The notes: a model not told the origin generated them from the sequence alone. Shown: positions 35,051 to 46,428, counted from the first letter of the stretch. The stretch: DNA of 64,000 nucleotides from Stereocaulon alpinum (GCA_018257865.1 JAEUBA010000062.1:62001-126000), one strand, 5' to 3'. Translations and numbers: made by a program.

Positions 35051-35540
35051 GCTGTGTTCCTCTCGCTCGTGGACGAAGCTGAGAATAGGGGTAGTAAGTC
35101 AATGAAGACAGATGCAATGGAAGTGTGACGTTGATACGGTCTCAGTGGTTTCCCCAGGTACAAAGGCTCTCGGGTTTGTCCGCTAGCGCCGGGCATTATT
35201 CAATCCGTGGTTCCGTGACCGTCGATTCGGTTTGTGATTACTGGAAAGCGACGTACTCTAACCGCTGTTTCTTGATCCATCACATCGTATATTCTGGGTT
35301 GTTGTGAGAAGGCTTTTGGCATTGATACTTTCGTCCCAGGTGATAAATTTAGCGCCTTTGTCTTCCTGCTGTGATCATTGATTCAGCCTATTTACCCTTT
35401 TACTTGAGTTGAGCTACATGCTCCTCCCCTTTCATGAGATCTACCCATTATCAACCACGTATTTCCAAAATTGCAGTTGTTCCTGCCTTCTCCATGGATC
35501 TCGAACGGAAACACACTAATTGCTGATCCTGACTTCCACC
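35051..35540. other. Divergent promoter region
   Basis: 490 bp between the start of the 153-aa protein gene (-) and ERF2 (+). No exon recognised. Confidence 0.4.
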
Positions 35541-37518
35541 ATGGAACGGTCCTATGCGCCAGCGTATGCGCGCTCGCCGGTCAGCAGCTCCTTCCCCACA
35601 CCATTGCCCACGTCACGCTCGCAAGCCCCTAGCATCATCTCTTCTCGCATGACAGACATAGCCTCGGAAGATGGCGATGAGTTTGAAGCCGAAGGTGCGA
35701 CAGGGCGAAGACCAATGACCGCAGCCTCCACCGATCCAAATCGCCCTGAGTCGGCTATGTCATCGCAGACTCGACCTTCAGCGCAAGCGCCACCATCTCG
35801 ACGCATGGATTCTCCACGCACGTTTACGTCATGGAGATTGGAAGGTGCGTTTGGAGGGCCTGGAAGCTCAATTGTGAACTCGAGCCGGCCTGCGAGCGCT
35901 TCTACCAGCCGGACAAGTCGGACACATGTGCCTTCATTAGCATCGCAGGCGTTCTTTCGTCCTATGAGCTCGCAGCGTCTACAAGCCCAGAGAGGCATGC
36001 GTCCAGCAAGAGTAGGGCAGGTCGCGCCAAGTTCAGATGGGTACAGTGACGTGGGAAGCCACACCAACAGGCACAGCATGATCTCCAATGCGACGGCGCA
36101 GCAAGGTTATTATACTCAGCAAGATAGTGGGAAGCCTCCGCCCTCGCGAGGAACCGAGTTCACTGACCAGGATGATGGCAATACCTTCGATCCAAGCCCT
36201 ACTGAGAATGCAACTATTCCGAGCGTGGGAGAAAGTGAGAGGCCACTACAGAGGTCGATTCCAACTCCAAGACCGAAGCACTTAGATCTTAACCAACGGA
36301 CAAATTCGCCGTTTCGGGCCAACTTCCACCGCAAGGATACCCAGGGGCACGAGCGTCTCTCTTCATCGAACAATTCTCCTACGTTTGCCAAACGGCCACA
36401 AGAAGCTACAAGGAAACCTGGAATCAACTACCAATACTTTTCGGGAAATACGATATTCTGCTGGGGAGGCAGGTTGCAGAATACTCGAGACAGACCTGTG
36501 AATATTGCAAGTGGCATTATTGTAGTCTTACCCACTGTTCTATTTTTGGTCTTTTCGTGAGTCTTTCTTCCTGTCTGTCCTGAGCAAGACTTAGAGCTAA
36601 TGTAGAGCGCAGAGGACCGTACCTTTCACACCACGTATCACCCGCAGTACCTGTCTTCTTTGCCTATCTATTCTTCATCTGCATTTCATCCTTCATTCAT
36701 GCATCTGTCACGGATCCCGGAGTAAGTTTTGGAAATCCGCACTACAAAATCCCTCGGCTGACGCCTGCAAGATCTTGCCGCGAAATCTCCACCCATTGCC
36801 ATCTCCCGAACATTCCGATGATCCCCTCGCTTTGGGGCCACCGACCACAGCATGGACCATGGTCAAGTCAGCTGGGGCTACTAACGCAGCTATGGACGTC
36901 CCAACCAAGTATTGCAAGACCTGTAATATTTGGAGGCCGCCACGGTGTCACCACTGCCGAATATGCGACAATTGCATAGAGACTCAAGACCATCATTGTG
37001 TATGGATCAACAATTGCGTAGGACGAAGGAACTATCGATACTTCTTTACCTTCGTGAGCTCAGGGACCCTACTTGGGCTTTTTCTCGCCTTCGGGAGCCT
37101 CGCACACCTCTTGAACTATCAGTCTGAGCAAGGTACCTCATTTGGTGGCTCCATCAGTACGAATCGAGTCCCATTCGCCATGTTCATCTATGGTCTGCTA
37201 GCCATGGTGTATCCGGCTTGCCTTTGGGGCTATCATCTGTGGCTGATGGCGCGTGGTGAAACCACGAGAGAGTATCTCAATTCTCATAAGTTCCTCCCCA
37301 AGGATAGACACCGACCATTTACTCAAGCCAACACCTTGAAGAATTGGATCGTCGTGCTTCTCAGGCCAAGACCGCCGACTTACCTGCGTTTCAAACAGCA
37401 GTATGAAGAAGGGGATCAGCGGTTTGGACCTAGAAGAGGCAAGAGGCAAGCACCGCTTGTTGCCGAGCAGCAGAGTGGTGGAATGGAAATGCAGGATGTT
37501 CGCAGCGGTGAGGCTTGA
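35541..37518 (+). CDS. ERF2: Erf2-type DHHC palmitoyltransferase
   Basis: ER membrane protein S-acyltransferase; Erf2 with Erf4 palmitoylates Ras. Exons: 35541-36556, 36613-36721 and 36772-37518, giving 623 aa. The first 300 residues are Ser/Arg/Pro-rich and disordered. The membrane part starts at YQYFSGNTIFCWGGRLQNTRDRP, with TM1 (NIASGIIVVLPTVLFLVFS) split by intron 1 and TM2 (VPVFFAYLFFICISSFIH). DPGILPRN precedes the Cys-rich domain KYCKTCNIWRPPRCHHC and the catalytic DHHC at about 448-451 followed by VWINNCVGRRNYRYF. TM3 and TM4 follow, with TTREYLNSHKF (TTxE motif) and KNWIVVLLRPRPPTYL. The start at 35541 is the first ATG of the frame. Confidence 0.92.
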
Positions 37519-38066
37519 GCAGGGTTGTGGTCTACATTCTACGACATGGGAGGTTCTTGTACAATCATTGTATTTATTGCGATTTTGCTGTCGCTCTTTA
37601 TGTCTGAATTTTAGCGAGCTATTTTTTCCTTTGTTTGCATATATATACCCAGTCATCAAAGTGGGAAAAGGAGCAAGTGGGCATGGACATGGGAATATCA
37701 TGGCTATTGTGAGAATAGGAGCTTACGAGCACTAATATTAATATCATTCAAAGCGTTGTCAGGACATCTTTAGTATTGTGTGGAATGCTGCAGCTAGTGG
37801 TACAAATATGATTGGCTGCATCCCCTGGATTTGTTGTTCCTTCCTTACTCCGCCGGATCTAAGACCAATCTCCAACAACACACGTTGCAAAACTTCACCC
37901 TCCACAATTCCGCCTCTGTGCTGTTTGACACTACAGGACCAATGTTGGATCACTTCAGTACTAAAATCGTTGAACGTATTCCATACTGAGCTGCAATTTC
38001 TGTGCGCTTTGTTTATACCTCTTCTTCAGCTATCCCCTCCTGTCCTATAGACATACATAAACTACA
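37519..38066. other. Intergenic, no gene recognised
   Basis: About 550 bp between ERF2 and the SET gene, both on the plus strand. No coding signature seen. Confidence 0.4.
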
Positions 38067-40479
38067 ATGCTTTCTTTTCTCCAGGAACGACTAGGAAGGT
38101 CGCCAACGAAGCCTCAAAAGGAAATGACGCGTCAAGAGACAATCGTGTCAGCCTTCAGCCGTGTCAATGCCCGCAACAGCTCCAAAGATGCCTCTAGCAC
38201 GCCCTCCCTCACAACAGGAACGAGCATGACAGACTCCTCCAGCGAGCTCACAGATAGTTCTGCCAAGCAAGATCAACCCTTCCGAAGCTCTGCACGTTCG
38301 CGAGCCAGCATTGGAAGCTATAATGAGAATGTGCTCTCCGGTCAGCGACCGCGCTCGGCTCGAAAACAAGATGGGGGAAAAGGCAGTCGCATAAACCCTG
38401 ACAACGCTCTTGTCCATAGCGACGAGAATGAGTCGCGAGAGCGACTTCTACAACAGAGTGTCCAGGCTCTGAACGAGGACTGGAACCTTGGGGCAATGCC
38501 TGGTGATAACCTGAAAGCATCGATGAAAGAGGAGAGTGGTGCAAGGAGACGGAGGTCTACGCGTCTGGACATACTCGAACAGGCATCCAATGTGATTGAG
38601 AAAACTACAAGTGTGCTGGGAAAGAGAGGACGTGAGACCATGGAAGCTGGTATCGAGAAGATTCACTCTTTGGCTGGCAGCAATAAGAGGGCGACTTTGA
38701 AGCCCAGGGAATCTGAGACGACAGCATTAGGAAGCCCAGTAAAGAAGCGAGCTCGCTTTTCAGCAGTCGACTTGGGCGATGAGGAATCTCCTGAAGAAGT
38801 GTTGAGGCGTAAAACAGCACCTAAGCCGACCAAGCTTTGGCTCAGTCAAGGGCTCTACGTTGGCCAGGACGCGGAATTTGATCCAAGGCTCACTGAGTCC
38901 AAGAATAAGATGAAGAAGGCATCAGCGAACCAATCTCGATGTCGACGGAACTCCGCCATGCCATTGCCAATCTTTGCTGGGCAGAGAACATTGTCCCTAG
39001 GGCGTGACTTCAAGCTACCATTCGATGTGTTCTCACCTCTTCCGCCTGGACAGCCAAAGCCAGACGAATGGAAAAAGACACATAAAAGTATGCTTCGAGA
39101 TCGATCCTCATCGCACGATCTACTGACACTGTATGTCTAGATGTTTTCATTGGCGATGCTGTCAACATATGGAAGAAAGCCAAGCCTCAGGAACATTCTA
39201 CCTGTATATGCACGGCGGAGACTGGCTGCGATGACGACTGTCAGAATCGCTTTATGCTTTACGAGTGTGACGACAGCAACTGCAACGTTGGCGCGGAGCA
39301 TTGCACCAACCGCGCCTTCGCCGACTTGAAGAAGCGGTCAAAAGCTGGAGGCAAATACAGAGTTGGTGTTGAGGTAATGAAGACTGTCGACCGTGGGTAC
39401 GGCGTGCGAGCGAATCGCACTTTTGAGCCTAATCAAATCATTGTCGAATATACTGGTGAGATAATCACCCAAGATGAGTGTGACGAACGTATGAACAAGC
39501 GATATAAAGACGCCGAAGTAAGTGTGTTCATTTGTTGCTGTTTCCCGCCTGCATCATAGGGCGCTAATTCGAGAAGTGCTATTATCTTATGGATTTCGAC
39601 CAATCCATGGTCCTCGACGCAACCCGAGGCTCTATCGCCCGCTTCATCAACCATTCTTGTGCCCCAAATTGCCGCATGGTCAAATGGACTGTCTCTGGGA
39701 AGCCACGAATGGCGTTATTTGCTGGGGATAGAGGTATCATGACTGGAGAGGAACTAACCTACGACTACAACTTTGATCCTTTTTCAGCCAAGAATGTGCA
39801 GGAGTGTCGATGTGGAGCTGAAGGATGCAGAGGGGTATTGGGACCAAAGCCAAAAGAGATCAAGGAGGCTTTGAAGTCAATTACTACCGGAGGGAAGAGG
39901 AAGTTCCAGCAGGTGGTGGAAGATGCTGTGGAGACCGTCACCAAGAGGAGAAAGCTTGCTGTTCCTTCTTCAGTGAAAGCTGCCTTTGCAACTGCGAAGG
40001 CATCTACAAGCCAGAGGCTTTCACAAGCAAGAATGCTAACAGCAACACCCACTCGGCAGGAGAGACTGGTGAAGAAGGCCTCGGAACGCTCACTGAAAGG
40101 GCTCAAACAGAGAACTACGGAGGAGCAGATTGGAGGCAAGAAACGAAGGCACACAATTATTACTTACACTCGTCGTCGTTCCTCTGTCTCAACCCTGAAT
40201 GGCGAGAAGGTCAAGAGTGCGACCCGGCGACGCCAGTCGACTGGTGCACTGGTGGCTGATGAGAAGAAGGCCAAGGGGTGCAACCGGCGCTACTCCTCGG
40301 CCACAGCGAGTGAAGTGAAAGGAGCATCACCGAGGGGAGCTAGTAGAAGAGACAGTGTCAGAGCCAGAGCCGCTAATGCGACTGCTAATGTTGTAAGGAC
40401 TCTGAGGAGATCCGATCGGGGCACGTCTGGGAAGACGATTAGGGTCATTGGAGATGATGAATTCAAGGGGTGGCGTTGA
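38067..40479 (+). CDS. ASH1: ASH1-type SET-domain histone methyltransferase
   Basis: Histone H3K36 methyltransferase of the ASH1 kind, which in Neurospora and Fusarium acts apart from Set2 and marks poorly transcribed chromatin. Exons: 38067-39087, 39141-39517 and 39577-40479, giving 766 aa. Residues 1-270 are disordered. A conserved pre-AWS block reads GLYVGQDAEFDPRL and FKLPFDVFSPLPPGQPKPDEW. The AWS zinc motif begins CICTAETGCDDDC near 362; the SET domain starts near YRVGVEVMKTVDRGYGVRA and contains IVEYTGEII, RFINHSCAPNC (about 487-497) and ELTYDYNF; the post-SET is ECRCGAEGCRG. The C-terminal 200 residues are strongly basic. No WW or SRI domain is visible, which argues against Set2. Confidence 0.9.
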
Positions 40480-40921
40480 TTTATGTGAGGGCTTTCGATA
40501 GGTATCCGATCGAGATTTTGGCATGGCGTTACGGGTTGTTTTCCTTGCGCTTCCTGGTCTGGCGTCTTGCATCTGGAGCGGTTTACCTTGCTTTTTGGGC
40601 TCTCAGGTATTGGCATTGTGGGAGCAAGGGATATAGACACAGTCGTCCGATTCTTCTGGTTAGGTCAATGGCTACATTTCGAGCTGAACAATTCTCTACA
40701 AGGACAATTTACGTTGGCGTCATTAGTGTCAAACAAGAATTAGGTGTTTGTGGCCATTCGGACCTCTCTCAACGAAGGTTAAGAGCGCGAGGAATTGCAT
40801 GCGATTTGAAAGGCGTTGATCATACATCATCCATCACGCATAGAACATCAAACGTCATACATCATACATAAGTCATCACGAACCGTCGCATCAACCATAC
40901 CCCCCTTACCATCATGATCCA
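40480..40921. other. Convergent 3' region
   Basis: Between the ASH1 stop (+) and the stop of the 665-aa protein gene (-). Short CATCA/CATACA-type tandem echoes occur near 40820-40870. No gene seen. Confidence 0.4.
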
Positions 40922-42975
40922 TCATTCCCTTCCCCCTCCCCCCTCCCCCAACCTAACAACCTCCCCCAGCGCCCTAACAACCACCTCCTCCCCCCCACCC
41001 CCCACATCACACCCCACACATTCCCTCACCATCCTCCCAACCTCCTTCCTCAAATTAATTTCCAACCTCGCCACCCTCTCCCGCCACCCCGATCCCAAAT
41101 CCAAACCCAGACTCTGCGGCTGCATCCAACACCTCGGCAACGGCGGTCTGGTATTCGGCGTTTGAAGTCCTAGCATAGCGCGCGCTTTGGAGGGGATATG
41201 GGCGTATGTGTATGGGATTTGGGAGGCGTTGGTGGATTTGTGGGTGGAGAGGGTTTTGGGATGTGATAGATGGATGCTCTGGATGTAATGCAGGGATAGG
41301 TATGTGGCGTAGAGGGTGGATAGGAGGGAGGGAGATGCGTGGGGGAAGATGGTGGCGAGGGTGCGGAGGGTGGGTTCTGTCTTTGGGGGAGAGGGTGGGG
41401 AGTGAGAGCGAGATTGAGACTGGGGGGTGGTATAAAAGGGGGCGGAGGAGGTGATGCTGTTGGGTGGTGCGGGTGGTGGGTGGCTTGATAGCGGCCCTTG
41501 GGTCTTGGAAGTTGAGAAACGGCTCAGTGGTAGTGTGGGTGGGGTACGTGGTGTTTTGCGTTGGGCTGGTGGAAGGCGTATTTGCAAGAGCACGGGGCTA
41601 TCGAGCTGGAGGTCTATGTTGTTGGCAATCGATTTCTCGAGCTCGGTTAGAATCCATGTGGTCAATTCGCTGAGCTGAGGTGTTGTTGTGGTTAACGGTG
41701 GTCTTGGAGTGCCGGGCCTGGAGATGGCGGCTGTGGTTTGTTGTGAGATGTGTCTGACAGTGCGCGTAGACCATGACGTTGAGGTGGTAGATCTTGGTGG
41801 TGTGGTAATCCAGTCATTTCGGGCTTTGATCCTGTTATAGCATTTGTGCTCTTTCTCTTGCCTTGTCGCGCTGCCGGCGGAGATGCCTAGACCGATCGCG
41901 GACTCCCGGGGCTTGGCCAGAGAGAGGCTCGAGGCGTCTCGTTCCTTGGAGTCTGGTGTACTCGGTCGAGAAGTTATGTTTGAGGTGCGACGAGGTGGAA
42001 TCGAGACTTCTCTGGGTTTGGAAGGGCTAGTTTTCACTACAGTTGCTTGCTGTGCGGAGATTAGTAGGGTCTTTTCATACTCTTCTTCTTATCATGCTGA
42101 CTTACTGCCTCTTCAATCGGTCCTCCATCATCGACAAGATCAAGCCATAGTCTGGGCTTAGGTCGCGTAGGTTCAGAATACCATTCCTTGGCTTTGAAAG
42201 TGTTCAATCCCACCGCTGTGTTGCCACTCCAATAGAAAGAGTCAGGGTTGTCTGCTTCCAAACCCACTTTCAGTCTTAATTCTTGCGAGCCTGCAGCGCG
42301 ATGCAGAGACCATGGCTTTGGGACGCCGTACGACAGCTGGCGCCGCGGGACTCTGTCGCAGCCTGGAGAAAAGCGCTCGACCTGATCAGATGGATTGGTC
42401 GGTCCGTAGTATCGATATCTGGACTTCTCGGAAACTGATGAAAACTTGTGCTCAGGTGTCTTAGTGGGTATGTTATGGGCATGAAACCCTGGGATGAATC
42501 GAATGGGTGAACGCAAAGGCTTTGCGCTCATGAGTTCTCTATCACTGTCGATTGACGCCGAGTGCGCTCTTCCTGTCGTTCTATCCTCAGGAGTTTCGGG
42601 TGATTCCAGTGGTGAGGAAGGTCCATCGGCAGTATCCTCAATAGTATCTGCGAATTGTAGACTAAGCAAAGGTAGTACAGCTTCCTTGGTTCGTTTCACT
42701 GAGCGATATGGCGGCGAAGAGCTGGAGCGCGAAGCCTGTACATCCTGGGTATATTCAGGAGCTAAGCTGCGGATTGACCTCTTCCTGGGCAAGATCAATG
42801 GCGCCGGGTGTGGGCAGCTTCGCCTCTCTGCGAGGGTGGACCGAAGATCGCGGCCGTGGCAAGTATCGATGCTGCGAGAGACACTACGGTACTCATCTTG
42901 GTTAGATGATAGTGTCTTTGATGGTAGCAAGAATGTAGAGTGATTGAGCCCATATAAGGTAGAGTGGACATTCAT
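40922..42975 (-). CDS. Unrecognised Ser/Pro-rich protein
   Basis: I do not recognise a family. Two exons, 42975-42106 and 42049-40922, join in phase 0 to give 665 aa; the start at 42975 (MNVHSTLYG) is chosen over an in-frame Met at 43170 because the extension looks like non-coding sequence. The N-terminal half is rich in Ser, Arg and Pro with an acidic patch. An ordered-looking block around residues 230-290 holds SFYWSGNTAVGLNTFKAKEWY and RPKPRLWLDLVDDGGPIEEA. The second exon is Pro/Ser/Thr-rich, then has a helical region (LSELTTWILTELEKSI; FPHASPSLLSTLYATYLSLHYIQ; GWRERVARLEINLRKEVGRM) and ends in a Gly/Glu-rich tail. No signal peptide or TM. The upstream region carries a cluster of STRE-like motifs. 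Confidence 0.7.
40925..41040 (-). other. G-run tract with quadruplex potential
   Basis: The minus (coding) strand has many runs of three or more G within about 115 bp at the 3' end of the 665-aa gene, seen on the plus strand as cccctcccccctccccc and similar blocks. It encodes the Gly/Glu-rich C terminus. Quadruplex or triplex formation is an inference from sequence. Confidence 0.55.
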
Positions 42976-43554
42976 ACTGAATGAAGATTTCACCACAAGG
43001 ATTTGGCAATCAAAAGTACAACGAACAATTGGATGGTCTTGACAAAACATACTGGGCATATAATAGCATGCCGTCTTGCCCTTGATACTTTGTTCGAAGA
43101 AAGTACTACAGAGATTCAGATAAGCCCCTCGCGTTGACGTCAAGCACGATGGGGGTGTGGCATTATGCAAGGTACCACTGCCAAGGGGCCACGAACCCCT
43201 TGTGCCCCTTGCAGCCTCATCAACGTCTCAACAGCAAGTTGCGAAAAATATGCAGTTCATCCAGAGGACTTGCTTTAGAAGTGAACGGTCGCAGGGTTGA
43301 GAGGTCCGTAGCTGCGACTCTACCAAGCCCTTCCTCTCTGAACGTGGAGTGTCATGCAAAGATAGATCATGGTATGACAACGATCGAAATCGAAGGGTGA
43401 AGGGTTAAGGGTTGCCTCGTTAGCAGTTGAACTTGGACATTCTAGTTGTTCATGTACCGCTCCACATTTCGCTATACGAACAAACCGTATCGAACATATG
43501 CAAGCCTTTTTCTATCATGATGGCATGATCGGAACGTGAAAATACCAGCCACAT
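42976..43554. other. Upstream region of the 665-aa gene
   Basis: 580 bp between the start of the 665-aa gene and the stop of the amidohydrolase gene, both on the minus strand. Contains the STRE-like cluster listed separately. No gene seen. Confidence 0.4.
43182..43211. promoter_or_regulatory. Cluster of three STRE-like motifs (AGGGG/CCCCT)
   Basis: CAAGGGG at 43182-43188 and CCCCTTG at 43196-43202 form a perfect 7-bp inverted repeat with a 7-nt spacer; a third CCCCTTG follows at 43205-43211. AGGGG/CCCCT is the stress response element bound by Msn2/4-type zinc-finger factors. The cluster lies 207-236 bp upstream of the 665-aa gene's start. Confidence 0.45.
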
Positions 43555-44829
43555 TCATTTCTTCCCCAAAAACGTCAAAGCACCAACACAAAGTGCCTCG
43601 AACCCAACTGTCAAGGTGGGTTGCACGACTGGTGCAAAATAGCACGAATGATTGGCTGGCACGTCTTCGAACAACCTTCCCTCGCTTTCGGCTCGATCCC
43701 ACAGCTCCGGGTCCACGCCTCCAAAGAACCAGAAGTTGTAGGGTCTGTCTATACTCGTTGCCAGTATCGACACATCTTCACTGCCGTTAGTCGAAGCCGT
43801 CTCAGGGTTGAAGTCCTTCCCGAAAAACTCGCCGAAAGACGAAGCAAGGCGTGAAGCTACATCCTTGTCGTTAATGGTAAGAGGAAAGCGGGATGTGGGC
43901 TCAATCAAGGGCGCTTTGGGTGAGTTGCTCGCCTCACATTCTGCTTTTATGATCCTGCGAATGGCAGCCAATACCCGGTCTCTTGTGGCCGGAGTAGTAG
44001 TCCTTGTATTCAATTTTAGCACTGCACGATCGGCAATGATGTTCTCTGTTTGGCCGGCTTGCACGCTGCCCACTGTTACTACAGCCGCATCCGCAGGGTT
44101 GATCTCGCGGCTAACGATGTTCTGTAGACGTAGTACGACATTGGCAGCCATAACGACGGGGTCAATACTGCGATGTGGCATTGATCCATGACCTCCTCTG
44201 CCAAAAAGAGTGACCTTGAAACTATCTGCTGCGCCCATGATCGTGCCAGCTCTGTTGCCAATTCGTCCCGCCCGCAATGGCATAACATGCTGCCCAAGTA
44301 CAAAGTCCGGCTTTGGAATTTTTTCGTAAAGCGCATCATCTACCATAGCCTGCGCACCTCCACCTCTTTCCTCGTTTGGTTGAAACAGAACGATCAGAGT
44401 GCCAGTCCAAGCAGACTTGACGCCAGCCAGTTGCTCGGCAGCGGCTAGAAGACAAGTAATATGCATGTCATGGCCGCAAGCGTGCATGACTGGCTTTTCC
44501 ACGCCGTCAGCGACATCTTTCATGGTAACCTTCGATGCATAAGGTAGTCCTGTTTGTTCAAGGACTGCAAGAGCGTCAATATCGGCGCGGAGCAAGACTC
44601 TAGGGCCCGAGCCATTCCTGAGGACGCCAGCAAGTCCATGGCCTCCAATCGATGTGTGAAGCTCATAACCTGCCTTGAGAGACTCAAGGTGCGAAATGAT
44701 GGTAGAGGCTGTCTGGTTTTCTTGAAGGGACAGCTCGGGATGGGAATGGAAATGTTTGTAGAGGGCTTCATATTTTTCCAAGTCGGGTTTCTCAGCCAGG
44801 AGATCCGCAAATCCTTGTTTGACCATCAT
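43555..44829 (-). CDS. M20-family amidohydrolase
   Basis: Metallo-amidohydrolase of the M20D group (hippurate, N-acyl-amino-acid or IAA-conjugate hydrolases); substrate cannot be told from sequence. Single exon, 424 aa from the Met at 44829; an in-frame Met at 44895 would add 22 residues that include no clear targeting signal. Motifs: RHFHxHPELS-like YKHFHSHPELSLQE, LLRADIDAL, HACGHDMH (metal Cys and His), FQPNEERGGGAQAMV (catalytic Glu pair), LGQHVMPLRAGRIG (metal His), the dimerisation lid FGRGGHGSMPH with its conserved His, and C-terminal NHSCYFAPVV supplying the last metal His. Length is normal for the family. No signal peptide, so it is probably cytosolic. Confidence 0.9.
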   Translation of the reverse strand: MMVKQGFADLLAEKPDLEKYEALYKHFHSHPELSLQENQTASTIISHLESLKAGYELHTSIGGHGLAGVLRNGSGPRVLLRADIDALAVLEQTGLPYASKVTMKDVADGVEKPVMHACGHDMHITCLLAAAEQLAGVKSAWTGTLIVLFQPNEERGGGAQAMVDDALYEKIPKPDFVLGQHVMPLRAGRIGNRAGTIMGAADSFKVTLFGRGGHGSMPHRSIDPVVMAANVVLRLQNIVSREINPADAAVVTVGSVQAGQTENIIADRAVLKLNTRTTTPATRDRVLAAIRRIIKAECEASNSPKAPLIEPTSRFPLTINDKDVASRLASSFGEFFGKDFNPETASTNGSEDVSILATSIDRPYNFWFFGGVDPELWDRAESEGRLFEDVPANHSCYFAPVVQPTLTVGFEALCVGALTFLGKK

Positions 44830-45240
44830 GTATGAAGTCAGACACAGTGTTTTCGTTATCTGGGTAGGAAGGTTAATACATGTCAAATATGACATCTACT
44901 GTGACCCCTCTACGGGACGGATTTATTGACTTACCTAATTGGGGTAAGATCACCGCCCGCATAATCCCAGCTTCTGAATTTGATGGGAAGCTGTTCGAAC
45001 ACTGGTAGCAATTCTTGGATACTTACCATGGAACGTGGCCGTCGCTGATATCAGTGGAATTCTTTGAGAATCGCATCAATCCTTCGGTTACACGTGGACT
45101 CCACGCAAAGCCAAGTGACTTGCAGCATTTGGTGCCTGCCGGTAATGCACCATAGGCTAACGTGGAGCACAGGGCTATGCTCCCTGACATGCTGTTCCGA
45201 GATCGGTCTGTGGGAATTTGACGTTTGATCACAAGTCTGA
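44830..45240. other. Intergenic, upstream of the amidohydrolase
   Basis: 410 bp between the VMA22 stop and the amidohydrolase start, both minus strand. Nothing coding recognised apart from the short N-terminal extension to 44895. Confidence 0.4.
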
Positions 45241-45962
45241 TCAATTGGCTTTCTCTAGCCTTTTCCGCGTTCTTCGCACCTCTGTCTCCAACCCTTTCAT
45301 CTCGTTTGACACGCTTGCCAACGCCGGTACAACATCCGTCACTGCAGATTTGAAATTGCTTTGAGAGGCTCTCAATGCAGGTGGGACCAGAATACCAAAC
45401 CATTTCAACGGATCAATAGGTGTGCCTGAAGCTTTGTCCTTTTTCTCGAATGTAGGCTCATGTCCGTCCGCATGCTTTTCTGGTAGTAGATCAAATTCAA
45501 GGTCATTAGTCTCTGACGCCAGCGTACGATATGGAGCTACAGATTCAAGGACAGAGAAGGAAGGGGATGCATCTTTGACAGAGCTAGAATGAGACTCAGC
45601 ATTTGTACATAAGCCGCCTTTGAACGGTATCTAGGCGTAGGCACCTTACACAATTGTTGAAGCCTGCATCCGATCGTCATAATAGTCCTGACCGTGGCGA
45701 ATACGATTGGGATTAGAGAAGTTCGCCTGGGCAAGTGACAAGTAACCCTAAGCCCGGATCAGCAAGAGACTAGACTGTATCACTTCGGATGGCCGTATAC
45801 ATTTGAGAGATATCTGTTCAAGTCTTGCTGCAGCTTCTGATGCTGGTCGAGGAGACACAGGTAGCGTTCTAAGAGGTTGTCAAGGGAGCGAGTCAATGTC
45901 TGTTTGCTCTCCAGCAATGTACTAGCTGGCAGCGTCGTTGTGGGCTCAATAATCTCGGCCAT
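45241..45962 (-). CDS. VMA22: Vma22/CCDC115-like V-ATPase assembly factor
   Basis: ER-associated factor needed to assemble the V0 sector of the vacuolar H+-ATPase. Exons: 45962-45801, 45747-45650 and 45583-45241, giving 200 aa. The N-terminal coiled coil reads LDNLLERYLCLLDQHQKLQQDL, followed by GYLSLAQANFSN and YYDDRMQAS, a signature of the CCDC115 family. A disordered acidic middle part leads to the second conserved block, IDPLKWFGILVPPALRASQSNF, then VVPALASVSNEMKGLE and a terminal RRTRKRLEKAN helix. The second donor (ATTGT|gtaagg) is fixed by phase. The start at 45962 (MAEIIEP) is chosen over the Met three codons upstream. Confidence 0.85.
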
Positions 45963-46082
45963 TCTGTTCACTACAGCGATTCAAAGGCAATGCGCACATT
46001 CTGTGGGCGTGTTAGCGTTTGATTAATGACAAGGAAGCTCAAGCGCGCTTAGCGCGCCACCGAAAAGCATCATCAAGTATGA

Positions 46083-46191
46083 GAGATTAAAGAAGTATTG
46101 GATACCGTGCTTGGATAGGATAAGGATAGATTCTAGAAGGTAGGCGATCCTTACTACTTGAGCTATAACTACTATAATTAGGCAAGGCTAT
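46083..46191 (+). repeat. Direct repeat, left copy (about 108 bp)
   Basis: Shares ataccgtgctt, gaggatagattctagaagg-like and ctacttgagctat blocks with 47821-47929 in the same orientation. By eye most differences are A/G or C/T changes. Confidence 0.75.
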
Positions 46192-46374
46192 CATCATATT
46201 CATTGATAGGGCCAGGTCTATAGTATACAAAATGAAAGACAAGGAAGGAAGCAAGGACGGGGCATTGGAGTAGCAGTATATATGCCAAGCAGTGTTCAAA
46301 TGTAAAGGAGTGCGGGGCTAGGCCAGATCTAGGCTAGATCTGGACCAGACTAGGAACTACCTTAGGCAAGGAGC

Positions 46375-46428
46375 CATCTAGCACATCTGGCGTATCTGGC
46401 GTGTCTAGAATATCTAGCATATCTAACA
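46375..46428 (+). repeat. 9-bp tandem array, six units
   Basis: Six consecutive variants of a nonamer: catctagca, catctggcg, tatctggcg, tgtctagaa, tatctagca, tatctaaca. The preceding 50 bp carry further ctagatctgg-like echoes, suggesting an older, longer array. Confidence 0.8.
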
